From Ruminococcus sp. UBA3767 (lineage in GTDB: Bacteria; Bacillota; Clostridia; Oscillospirales; Ruminococcaceae), in assembly GCA_002371625.1 (NCBI GenBank), contig DFFV01000027.1, forward strand, positions 1 to 9,714: a DNA stretch of 9,714 nt. The letters run 5' to 3'. The notes under the pieces were generated by a model. The model ran no database searches, was not told the origin of the DNA, and worked only from the letters and a program-made list of their open reading frames with translations. Of the stretch, positions 1-5,528 are shown one piece after another. Numbering within the stretch: position 1 is the stretch's first letter; the number at the start of each line of letters is the position of its first letter. Both the position numbers and the translations under genes were made by a program.

Positions 1-1942
1 CGTCTCTTATGCGGTGGTCGCTGTTAGCGCTGACAGACTGATAGCTCGCATCGAATGATGCTGTATGATACGGCTTGATGGAATAGCCTTTCATATTCAG
101 AATGTATTTGCAATTTACAGGTACGAACAACTCCATCTTTTCTTCTGTCGCATAAGAATAGTAGCCTACGGCGATACCGTCGGCACAGCTGTTGACAGTG
201 CTCTTCTGAGCCTTTGCTCCGCTGACGCTGACAAGATTTTCACTGCCGCTTTCATCAAGCAGTCCGATATCGTTATAATCCTTGAGCGAGATACGTCCGA
301 AATCTGCACAGTCTCTTAATTCAACAACCGGCATTTGAGTCTGGTGACTGAGATTATAAGAGTCCACATAATAGCTGTCCTGAGCTTCCAGATGAGCAAT
401 GTTTACCTGGTTGTCATGATTCTGGAATATCTCTGAGATATAAAGTCCTATGGAGATCAGTTCATTCGGGCGCTCCCAGTAAGCTTTGAAGATGACTCCC
501 AGCAGTGGGCTGATCGAATCAATGATCTTGTCGATGTCGATACTTTCCGGCATTGCATCTTTGATGATTTTCTCCGGCAGGTAATCCATACCCGGTAACG
601 AGAAGACAGTTGCACACAGCAGAAGCTTGCTCAAGATACAGTACAATTCACTTTCTCTCATTGCACCTACATCGTTCATCAGTACAAGCAGGAAATTGGA
701 TACTCCGCTCTGATACTTGCTGCAGTAATCGTCACGGCTGCCTATATTCTTTGTAATCTCCTCAAGCAGAAGATATGTTGAGATGTTTGCATCATAATTT
801 GCTTTTGTATTGTCCTTTTCTAAGGCAGGGATCTTACCGTCATGGATCTGGCTGATGATATCCGCTGCTCCAACGGGGAATACAGTTACCAGTTCTGCAA
901 CAAGCGCAGCGACGTTTTTTAACGGAGTTCCGTACATCTCAAAGTTATCCGCTTTATAGTCGTTTACAGGCTGACTGTTGGCTGCATACATGGCTTTGAA
1001 AACTTCCCTGTTAGACTTAAAATTCTTGGGATCGTAAAACTTTGTTGTGATGAATTTGTCTGTGCCGAATCTTGTGAAGCCGTACTCTCTCATAGCGACC
1101 TTGGGTACAAGATCGTTAGGATTTACGACGTTCCAGATGTTGTTGTAGATCGGATCTCCGGGCAGCTTGACTGTCTTGGAATTGTAATTTGCGCCCTGGG
1201 GAGCTTCAAAGGTATAGGCATACAAGTCGTCACGGGTAAGGGTCGTTTCGCCCGAAAGGACCTTTGCATTATTCTCTAATGCGTTATCCAGCAGACCTGC
1301 TGTGAGGTTTGCTGTTGCTCCGCCTCGGGAAAATCCTGCGATCCAGACTTTGATCTTTCCGGTGATCTCCTTGGAAGAGATATACTCCTTGAGAAATACA
1401 ATTGTCTTATTTGCGGCGTTATACCAACCCTCATGCATATAGTCGGACTTTGTTCCGTCGCCAAGCCAGACGTTGTTTGCCCATTCACGGAAGTATCCGC
1501 CTGAACGGATACCCACACCGATGACTGTGCAGTCATCAACTTTCTTGCAGGCTGCTGCGACTCCGATGGTATCAAATGCGCTTCTTGACGTATAATCCTT
1601 GTTGCACTTGAAATCTTCAAAGCCGATGTTGTTAAAAAATCCTTGGAGCCTTTCGGGCTGGCTTTGATACCAATGCTCATCGTCAGTGCTTGAAGGATTA
1701 TCAAGCGGTATGGAGTAATTGCTCATGATGCAGGAAAGCGTTGCAAGATGCGGATCATATTGCGTTGACGAATGTCTGAAATATTCATCGGAATAATAAA
1801 TAGTATCTTCTTTGTATTTGGAAACTGATACTTCGCTCTGCTCGGCAGCAAAAGCGCTTGAAGCGGTAGCTGCTGATGTGGTGAAAATGGTGACTAAACA
1901 AAGAAATCCTGTAAAGATCCTGGTTTTGATCGTTTTTTTCAT
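1..1942 (-). CDS. Secreted alpha/beta-hydrolase, lipase-like (3' end outside window)
   Basis: Read on the minus strand from ATG 1942-1940, this frame stays open for 647 codons to the window edge, so the C-terminus is missing. The start is fixed by an AGGAG Shine-Dalgarno at 1951-1955 with an 8-nt gap. Residues 1 to about 34 form a signal peptide: basic MKKTIKTR, a hydrophobic stretch, and an AFA-AE cleavage site. The nucleophile elbow is GFSRGG with Ser205. Asp277 in NPNDLVPK is the likely acid. His517 (NIAHLEAQDSYY), or less likely His509, is the candidate base. Spacing and motifs fit class-3-lipase/Mbeg1-like esterases, which cleave ester bonds in lipids or acylated substrates. Here the enzyme would act outside the cell. 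About 130 residues after the triad are beta-strand-like and may be an accessory domain. The hydrolase fold is well supported; the substrate is unknown. The gene stands alone with its own promoter. Confidence 0.85.
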   Translation of the reverse strand, partial: MKKTIKTRIFTGFLCLVTIFTTSAATASSAFAAEQSEVSVSKYKEDTIYYSDEYFRHSSTQYDPHLATLSCIMSNYSIPLDNPSSTDDEHWYQSQPERLQGFFNNIGFEDFKCNKDYTSRSAFDTIGVAAACKKVDDCTVIGVGIRSGGYFREWANNVWLGDGTKSDYMHEGWYNAANKTIVFLKEYISSKEITGKIKVWIAGFSRGGATANLTAGLLDNALENNAKVLSGETTLTRDDLYAYTFEAPQGANYNSKTVKLPGDPIYNNIWNVVNPNDLVPKVAMREYGFTRFGTDKFITTKFYDPKNFKSNREVFKAMYAANSQPVNDYKADNFEMYGTPLKNVAALVAELVTVFPVGAADIISQIHDGKIPALEKDNTKANYDANISTYLLLEEITKNIGSRDDYCSKYQSGVSNFLLVLMNDVGAMRESELYCILSKLLLCATVFSLPGMDYLPEKIIKDAMPESIDIDKIIDSISPLLGVIFKAYWERPNELISIGLYISEIFQNHDNQVNIAHLEAQDSYYVDSYNLSHQTQMPVVELRDCADFGRISLKDYNDIGLLDESGSENLVSVSGAKAQKSTVNSCADGIAVGYYSYATEEKMELFVPVNCKYILNMKGYSIKPYHTASFDASYQSVSANSDHRIRD

Positions 1943-2016
1943 GTCCTTTTCTCCTTTTTTGGCTGCTGCGGTTATCACTCGGTTTTTTGCAAACCTTTTT
2001 ATTCTCTTACAAAAGT

Positions 2017-2045
2017 ATACTACCACGCTTCTGAACTTATTTCAA
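2017..2045 (-). promoter_or_regulatory. Promoter of the secreted hydrolase
   Basis: On the minus strand, TTGAAA (2045-2040) is followed after exactly 17 nt by TAGTAT (2022-2017), with a TATACT overlapping the -10 region. Transcription would begin near 2010, giving a leader of about 68 nt that carries a small GGTTT/AAACC hairpin (about 1980-1994) before the Shine-Dalgarno. Confidence 0.65.
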
Positions 2046-2049
2046 TAAA

Positions 2050-2089
2050 TAAAAACTCCCTGATCTGTAGTATAAACTACACATCAGGG
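2050..2089 (-). terminator. Long terminator-like hairpin upstream of the hydrolase promoter
   Basis: CCCTGAT (2058-2064) pairs with ATCAGGG (2083-2089), and TGTAGT (2066-2071) pairs with ACTACA (2076-2081), with one C-C mismatch and a four-base loop. Read on the minus strand the stem is followed by AGTTTTTATTTATT, so it works best as a minus-strand terminator. It would stop transcripts entering from about 2100-2440 just before the hydrolase promoter. No obvious complete gene feeds it, which suits the degraded divergent unit described at 2354-2442. Confidence 0.6.
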
Positions 2090-2197
2090 GATCTTTGTCG
2101 TATAAGCTACAAATGAGCTTGAAATTGTATAGATAAAAGCACGGATTTTGAAAATCAGATCAGCTGCTTGGTTTGCATGGCAATGCCCTTATTGAAA

Positions 2198-2236
2198 AAG
2201 GCTGGTGCAAATCAAACTGCATCAGCCTTGAATTTT
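2198..2236. repeat. Dispersed hairpin repeat, copy 1 (bidirectional terminator-like)
   Basis: Arms AGGCTGGTGCA (2199-2209) and TGCATCAGCCT (2218-2228) pair over 11 bp with one G-U pair when read as plus-strand RNA. The loop is AATCAAAC. GAATTTTT follows on the plus strand, and CCTTTTTC on the minus strand, so it could stop transcription both ways. The same hairpin recurs at 7397-7427 and 8355-8385. About 45 bp on the plus-strand 3' side (2230-2275) also resemble the sequence after copy 3, so the repeated unit is longer than the hairpin there. Confidence 0.75.
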
Positions 2237-2309
2237 TATGCGAGTATGGCGGTTCTGCGAATGCCCTGGACTTGAGTATCAAACGCAGATACGCCGTTTT
2301 CGTGATTTC

Positions 2310-2337
2310 ATCATAACTCACGAGAGTAAAAAGTCAA
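2310..2337 (-). promoter_or_regulatory. Possible minus-strand promoter feeding the copy-1 hairpin
   Basis: On the minus strand, TTGACT (2337-2332) and TATGAT (2315-2310) are 16 nt apart. A transcript from about 2303 would run into the copy-1 hairpin and its minus-strand T-run near 2190, giving an RNA of roughly 105 nt. This rests only on hexamer matches and could be chance. Confidence 0.3.
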
Positions 2338-2353
2338 TCGGTTTTTCATATTT

Positions 2354-2389
2354 TCAGAGTATGCCTGCATGGACTGCTGCCTTTGCCAT
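2354..2389 (-). CDS. 11-codon reading frame behind a response-regulator-type promoter; small peptide or gene remnant
   Basis: On the minus strand, ATG 2389-2387 follows a GGAGG Shine-Dalgarno (2402-2398) after 8 nt. The frame reads MAKAAVHAGIL and stops at TGA 2356-2354. The initiation region GGAGGTAATTACAATG closely matches that of the response regulator gene (GGAGGAATTACAATG). After the stop the same frame continues as KYEKPIDFLLS and stops again, so this may be the 5' stump of a lost gene rather than a functional peptide. It sits about 40 nt downstream of a promoter that matches the ABC operon promoter in layout. I do not recognise the product. Confidence 0.4.
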   Translation of the reverse strand: MAKAAVHAGIL

Positions 2390-2428
2390 TGTAATTACCT
2401 CCGTAAAGTATGATAGGTTTCGGTTTCA

Positions 2429-2442
2429 ATGTCTGAATGATA
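2429..2442 (-). promoter_or_regulatory. Divergent operator-linked promoter: -10 and start region
   Basis: On the minus strand, TATCAT (2442-2437) lies 7 nt after the end of the operator array, followed by TCAGACAT. The ABC operon promoter has TAAAAT at the same offset and then the identical TCAGACAT. No -35 consensus exists 17 nt upstream (ACTAAG, inside the operator), which fits a promoter that depends on an activator. Confidence 0.5.
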
Positions 2443-2449
2443 CAGCCCG

Positions 2450-2482
2450 TTTGTTTGAGCTTAGTTTGAGTTTTGTTGCAGT
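2450..2482 (-). promoter_or_regulatory. Three-unit 11-bp operator upstream of the two-component operon
   Basis: Read on the minus strand, the three consecutive 11-bp units are ACTGCAACAAA (2482-2472), ACTCAAACTAA (2471-2461) and GCTCAAACAAA (2460-2450). The first is an exact copy of the unit at 4491-4501 in front of the ABC operon, and near-identical to the unit at 4469-4479. Direct repeats with an 11-bp period are typical of OmpR/PhoB-family regulators binding head-to-tail on one face of DNA, and such a regulator is encoded immediately downstream. The array lies 24 bp upstream of the two-component -35 and directly abuts the divergent promoter. Binding by this regulator is an inference. Confidence 0.65.
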
Positions 2483-2506
2483 AATATTAAAATACTCTGA
2501 TGTGAC

Positions 2507-2535
2507 TTGAAACATTGGCTGGATTTTGTTATAAT
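2507..2535 (+). promoter_or_regulatory. Promoter of the two-component operon
   Basis: TTGAAA (2507-2512) and a perfect TATAAT (2530-2535) are separated by exactly 17 nt. Transcription would start near 2542, leaving a leader of about 158 nt before the response regulator. The three-unit operator lies just upstream (2450-2482), suggesting autoregulation on top of a strong basal promoter. Confidence 0.75.
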
Positions 2536-2699
2536 AGTACAAACATCGGCGTGATAGTGGATATTGTAAAGGCGTTATTGCAAAAGAATGGCTATCAGCT
2601 TGCGAACACGGTGCTTGCATAGTTCAAAAAACTGATGCCGCAAAACTGATATTTGCCATATTCAAGGACGCACCGAAACATCAAACAGGAGGAATTACA
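2536..2699 (+). other. Long leader of the two-component operon
   Basis: About 160 nt lie between the promoter and the response regulator start. The frame of the regulator is open all the way back to a stop at 2535-2537, with no start codon in it. It includes protein-like sequence such as CIVQKTDAAKLIFAIFKDAP just before the Shine-Dalgarno. A second frame from GTG 2551 gives a 25-codon frame (up to 2628 at most) without a ribosome binding site. I see no terminator or known riboswitch. It may be gene debris or a structured leader. Confidence 0.3.
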
Positions 2700-3371
2700 A
2701 TGATACATATTTTAGTAGTTGATGATGACAAAGACCTGAACCGCCTTGTGTGCAGTTATCTGAATGACAGCGGCTTTACAGCAAAGGGCTGTTTGTCGGT
2801 CAGCGAAGCCTACGACGAGATGTATTCCAATCTTTATGACCTTATCATTTCAGACATTATGATGCCGAAAATCGACGGCTTTGAGTTTGCTGAAACGATC
2901 CGCAAACTGAATGCGAATATCCCGATACTGTTTCTTTCGGCAAGGGACGATCTGTCCGCAAAGGAAAAGGGCTTCCGCCTGGGAATTGATGATTATATGG
3001 TAAAGCCTGTGGAGCTTGCAGAGCTGGAAATGCGTGTACGTGCGTTGCTTAGACGTGCCAATATTGCGGAATCCAAAAAGCTGACAGTAGGTGACCTGAC
3101 ATTGGACGGCGATGCCATGACAGGAACAGTGAACGGAGAGGAAATGCCGTTATCTACAAGGGAATTCAACATCCTGTTCAAGCTGCTGTCCTACCCGAAC
3201 AAGACCTTTTCAAGGGCACAGCTCATGGATGAATTCTGGGGTATGGATTCCGATGCAAGTCTGCGGTCGGTAGACGTATATATCACAAGGCTTCGTGACA
3301 AAACGTCAATCTGCTCAGGATTTGAGATCAAGACCATCCGGGGCATCGGCTACAAGGCGGTGCTGAAATGA
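2700..3371 (+). CDS. OmpR/PhoB-family response regulator
   Basis: A DNA-binding response regulator of 223 aa, the normal length for this family. The N-terminal receiver domain (about 1-118) shows the acidic pair Asp8/Asp9, the phosphorylation site Asp52 in ISDIMMP, Ser80 at the switch position (LFLSA) and Lys102 in the VKP loop. The C-terminal winged helix (about 125-223) has the STREF start, the RSVDVYITRLRDK recognition helix and the TIRGIGYK wing. The start is well placed: AGGAGG at 2687-2692 with a 7-nt gap. The gene overlaps the kinase by ATGA, so the two are translationally coupled and form a cognate pair. Its likely targets are the 11-bp repeat arrays at 2450-2482 and 4469-4501. The setting resembles envelope-stress and antimicrobial-peptide sensing systems, but the signal is not known. 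Confidence 0.95.
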   Translation: MIHILVVDDDKDLNRLVCSYLNDSGFTAKGCLSVSEAYDEMYSNLYDLIISDIMMPKIDGFEFAETIRKLNANIPILFLSARDDLSAKEKGFRLGIDDYMVKPVELAELEMRVRALLRRANIAESKKLTVGDLTLDGDAMTGTVNGEEMPLSTREFNILFKLLSYPNKTFSRAQLMDEFWGMDSDASLRSVDVYITRLRDKTSICSGFEIKTIRGIGYKAVLK

Positions 3372-4429
3372 AAAATCAGGATATAGCAAAGGCAGCGAGA
3401 AGCAGTCGTTTTCCGAAGTCAATTTTCTTCGGATATTTCGGTGCACTGTTGTTGCTGTCCGGTGTACATATCGCACTGCTGCTCGGTATGCAGCGGGCGC
3501 ATTTCAATGAGATCCTACTGATCCATGTGATCCTGATTTTCTGGGCGCTGGTGGCAGGCGGTCTGACACTGTATACACGTCATCAGGTACGAAAGACCTA
3601 TGAGCTGCCGATGCTGCGGCTTGCAGATGCAGCGGCAAAGATCGCAAAGGGTGACTTTTCGGTGCGTGTCGAGCCGATCAATGACCGTGAGAAATTTGAC
3701 TATCTCGATTATATGATAGAGGATTTCAACAAAATGGCTGCGGAGCTTGGCAGTATCGAAACGCTCCGTGTGGACTTTTTTTCAAATGTTTCCCACGAAA
3801 TTAAAACGCCCATCGCCGTTATCCAGAACTCTGCGGAAATGCTGAAAAAGCCCGACCTGTCCGAAAAAATCCGTCAGGAATATGTTGACACCATCACAAA
3901 TGCTGCCAAGCGCCTGAACACACTCATCACGAATATCCTGAAGCTCAACAAGCTGGAAAAGCAGAGCATAACTCCTAATGTCAGTGAGTTTGATCTGTGC
4001 GATCAGCTTGTGCAGTCAGCACTTCTGTTTGAATCAGTTTGGGAGGAAAAGGGTATTGAATTTGAAGCAGACATTGCCGACGAGCGCAGACTCATCACCG
4101 CTGATGCGGAATTGCTCCCGCTTGTGTGGAACAATCTGCTGTCCAATTCTTTCAAGTTTACAGAGAAGGGCGGCACAGTCACACTTCGGGAATACTCCGG
4201 AAACGGCAAGGTAATTGTCGAGGTCCAGGACAGCGGATGCGGTATGGACGAGCAGACGAAAAAGCATATATTTGATAAATTCTATCAGGGAGACACCTCC
4301 CATTCCACCGAGGGAAACGGCTTGGGGCTTGCGCTTGCTTTGCGGGTGCTTCAGCTCACAGGCGGTGAGATAGATGTGCAAAGTGAACCGGGCAGGGGTA
4401 CAAAGTTTATCGTGACAATGAATATTTAA
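3368..4429 (+). CDS. Membrane sensor histidine kinase with minimal extracytoplasmic loop
   Basis: A 353-aa sensor kinase that autophosphorylates and passes phosphate to the adjacent regulator. Two membrane helices (about 18-41 and 49-70) are joined by only about 8 residues outside the membrane. A HAMP linker (about 70-125) follows, then the dimerisation/phosphoacceptor domain with His143 in SHEIKTP. The catalytic domain has an N box (WNNLLSNSFKF, Asn256/Asn260), G1 (DSGCGM, 288-293), an F box (FDKFYQ) and G2 (GNGLGLA, 316-322). All catalytic motifs are intact. With almost no sensor loop it belongs to the intramembrane-sensing type, which in Firmicutes often reads envelope stress or the state of a partner transporter. 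The start overlaps the regulator stop by ATGA. Confidence 0.93.
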   Translation: MKNQDIAKAARSSRFPKSIFFGYFGALLLLSGVHIALLLGMQRAHFNEILLIHVILIFWALVAGGLTLYTRHQVRKTYELPMLRLADAAAKIAKGDFSVRVEPINDREKFDYLDYMIEDFNKMAAELGSIETLRVDFFSNVSHEIKTPIAVIQNSAEMLKKPDLSEKIRQEYVDTITNAAKRLNTLITNILKLNKLEKQSITPNVSEFDLCDQLVQSALLFESVWEEKGIEFEADIADERRLITADAELLPLVWNNLLSNSFKFTEKGGTVTLREYSGNGKVIVEVQDSGCGMDEQTKKHIFDKFYQGDTSHSTEGNGLGLALALRVLQLTGGEIDVQSEPGRGTKFIVTMNI

Positions 4430-4432
4430 TAT

Positions 4433-4463
4433 AAAGCTGTCGGCTAAGGTCGGCAGCTTTTTA
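4433..4463 (+). terminator. Terminator of the two-component operon
   Basis: AAAGCTGTC and GGCAGCTTT form a 9-bp stem with one wobble pair and a 10-nt loop. The stem runs straight into T's, starting 4 nt after the kinase stop. It separates the kinase from the ABC operon, which therefore needs its own promoter. Confidence 0.75.
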
Positions 4464-4468
4464 ATATA

Positions 4469-4501
4469 ACTGAAACAAAACTGCATTGTTACTGCAACAA
4501 A
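4469..4501 (+). promoter_or_regulatory. Three-unit 11-bp operator of the ABC operon
   Basis: Three head-to-tail 11-bp units: ACTGAAACAAA (4469-4479), ACTGCATTGTT (4480-4490) and ACTGCAACAAA (4491-4501). Units 1 and 3 differ at one base. Unit 3 recurs exactly, inverted, at 2472-2482. The array covers the -35 position of the promoter and ends 7 nt before the -10, which is where a PhoB/OmpR-type activator binds when it replaces -35 contacts. Confidence 0.7.
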
Positions 4502-4514
4502 AGAGATATAAAAT
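4486..4514 (+). promoter_or_regulatory. Promoter of the ABC transporter operon
   Basis: TTGTTA (4486-4491), lying within the operator, and TAAAAT (4509-4514) are separated by 17 nt. ATTCAGACAT (4513-4522) follows and is found identically, in the same register, at the divergent promoter near 2429-2438. The weak -35 buried in the repeats suggests activation by the neighbouring response regulator. Confidence 0.6.
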
Positions 4515-4548
4515 TCAGACATACCAAACAAAACAGGAGGTTATCAGA

Positions 4549-4608
4549 ATGAAAATGATTATTTCGCCGGAAAACATCTGTGTGACGGTTCGGAGGGATA
4601 AAAGATGA
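4549..4608 (+). CDS. 19-codon leader frame translationally coupled to the first ATPase
   Basis: ATG 4549 follows a perfect AGGAGG (4535-4540) after 8 nt. The frame reads MKMIISPENICVTVRRDKR and stops at TGA 4606-4608. Its stop overlaps the first ATPase start as ATGA (4605-4608). This is the best ribosome binding site of the operon and the first reading frame after the promoter, so it is very likely translated. It has no signal peptide or membrane helix. It could be a leader peptide that keeps ribosomes on the ATPase start, a small partner protein, or the stump of a deleted first gene. I do not recognise the sequence. Confidence 0.55.
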   Translation: MKMIISPENICVTVRRDKR

Positions 4609-5528
4609 ATGTGATAGAGGTAAACAAGCTGACAAAGGACTACGGTCACGGCAGAGGAATATTTGATGTGACCTTCGAGGTACATAAGGGTGAGACGCTC
4701 GGTTTCCTTGGTCCCAACGGCGCAGGAAAATCCACCACTATGCGCCACCTTATGGGATTTTCAAAACCACTCAGCGGTACAGCAAATATCGGCGGACTTG
4801 ACTGCACAGCAAAGCACCACGAGATACTCAGAAATGTCGGTTATCTGCCCGGCGAGGTAGCTCTCCCGGATGGCCTGACCGGCAGAGAGTTCATTTCAAT
4901 GATGAAGAATATGCGCAACACAAAAGGTGATGACAGGACCGATGAGCTGCTAAAGCTATTCGAGCTTGACCCGAACGGCGATGTAAAACGCATGAGCATC
5001 GGCGAAAAACGAAAACTGGCAGTTGTTACGGCTTTTATGTCAGATCCCGATATACTTCTTCTTGACGAGCCGACCAGCGGCCTTGATCCTGTGATGCAGG
5101 AGGTCTTTATCGACTTTATCCGCAACGAGAAGAAGCGTGGCAAAACGATACTGCTTTCAAGTCATATCTTCAGTGAGGTCGAAGCTCTCTGTGACCGCAT
5201 TGCGATCATCAAGGAAGGCAGACTGATCTCTACCGTAGCTGCCGCCGATGTCAAGCATGGGCTAAAAAATGAGTTCACAATAGAGTTTGAGACTACTGAT
5301 GATTATGATAGATTCATTCATTCGGGGCTAAGTCCCGAAAAGGGCAATAAATCAGCTAAAAAGTGCGTCATCTCTGTTCCCGATAAAGTGACAAATCACT
5401 TTTTGGCGGCTCTTTCAAAGTGCAGTATCAGAAGTATTGACGAGCATTCCGTCAGTCTTGAGGAATTCTTTATGCACTTTTATAAGAATAATAAAAAATT
5501 CGGTGTGGGAGGTATACAAAATGCCTGA
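4605..5528 (+). CDS. ABC-2-type transporter ATPase, paralogue 1
   Basis: A 307-aa ATP-binding subunit of an exporter-type (ABC-2) transporter. Walker A is GPNGAGKST (36-44), Walker B LLLDEP with Glu155, the D-loop SGLD follows, and the switch His187 is in SSHIF. The signature is MSIGEKRK (130-137) rather than LSGGQ, and the usual Q-loop glutamine is replaced by glycine in GYLPGE (79-84). About 100 C-terminal residues after the ATPase core are specific to this subunit. The start has GGAGGG (4592-4597) and overlaps the leader-frame stop. Its 3' end overlaps the next ATPase by 8 nt. It closely resembles that neighbour in order and motifs (TKDYG, GRGIFD, MRHLMGF), so a heterodimeric motor driving the downstream permease is likely. 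Confidence 0.92.
   Translation: MNVIEVNKLTKDYGHGRGIFDVTFEVHKGETLGFLGPNGAGKSTTMRHLMGFSKPLSGTANIGGLDCTAKHHEILRNVGYLPGEVALPDGLTGREFISMMKNMRNTKGDDRTDELLKLFELDPNGDVKRMSIGEKRKLAVVTAFMSDPDILLLDEPTSGLDPVMQEVFIDFIRNEKKRGKTILLSSHIFSEVEALCDRIAIIKEGRLISTVAAADVKHGLKNEFTIEFETTDDYDRFIHSGLSPEKGNKSAKKCVISVPDKVTNHFLAALSKCSIRSIDEHSVSLEEFFMHFYKNNKKFGVGGIQNA

Noticed and set aside
1276..1704. 142-codon minus-strand frame inside the hydrolase
   Set aside because: It lies in a different frame within the real hydrolase gene, which carries the catalytic motif and signal peptide; no separate ribosome site.
2144..2156. GATTTTGAAAATC palindrome
   Set aside because: Short AT-rich palindromes are expected by chance and no promoter lies next to it.
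2238..2510. 90-codon plus-strand frame between the repeat and the two-component promoter
   Set aside because: It has no ribosome binding site, overlaps the operator and part of the -35, and its start lies in the repeat-flanking sequence; composition is not protein-like.
4034..4531. 165-codon minus-strand frame across the kinase end and ABC promoter
   Set aside because: It spans the kinase G boxes, the terminator and the operator on the opposite strand; its presence is incidental.
5437..5520. 28-residue N-terminal extension of the second ATPase
   Set aside because: The extension lies wholly inside the first ATPase in another frame, while ATG 5521 has GGGAGG 8 nt upstream and matches the start of the paralogue.
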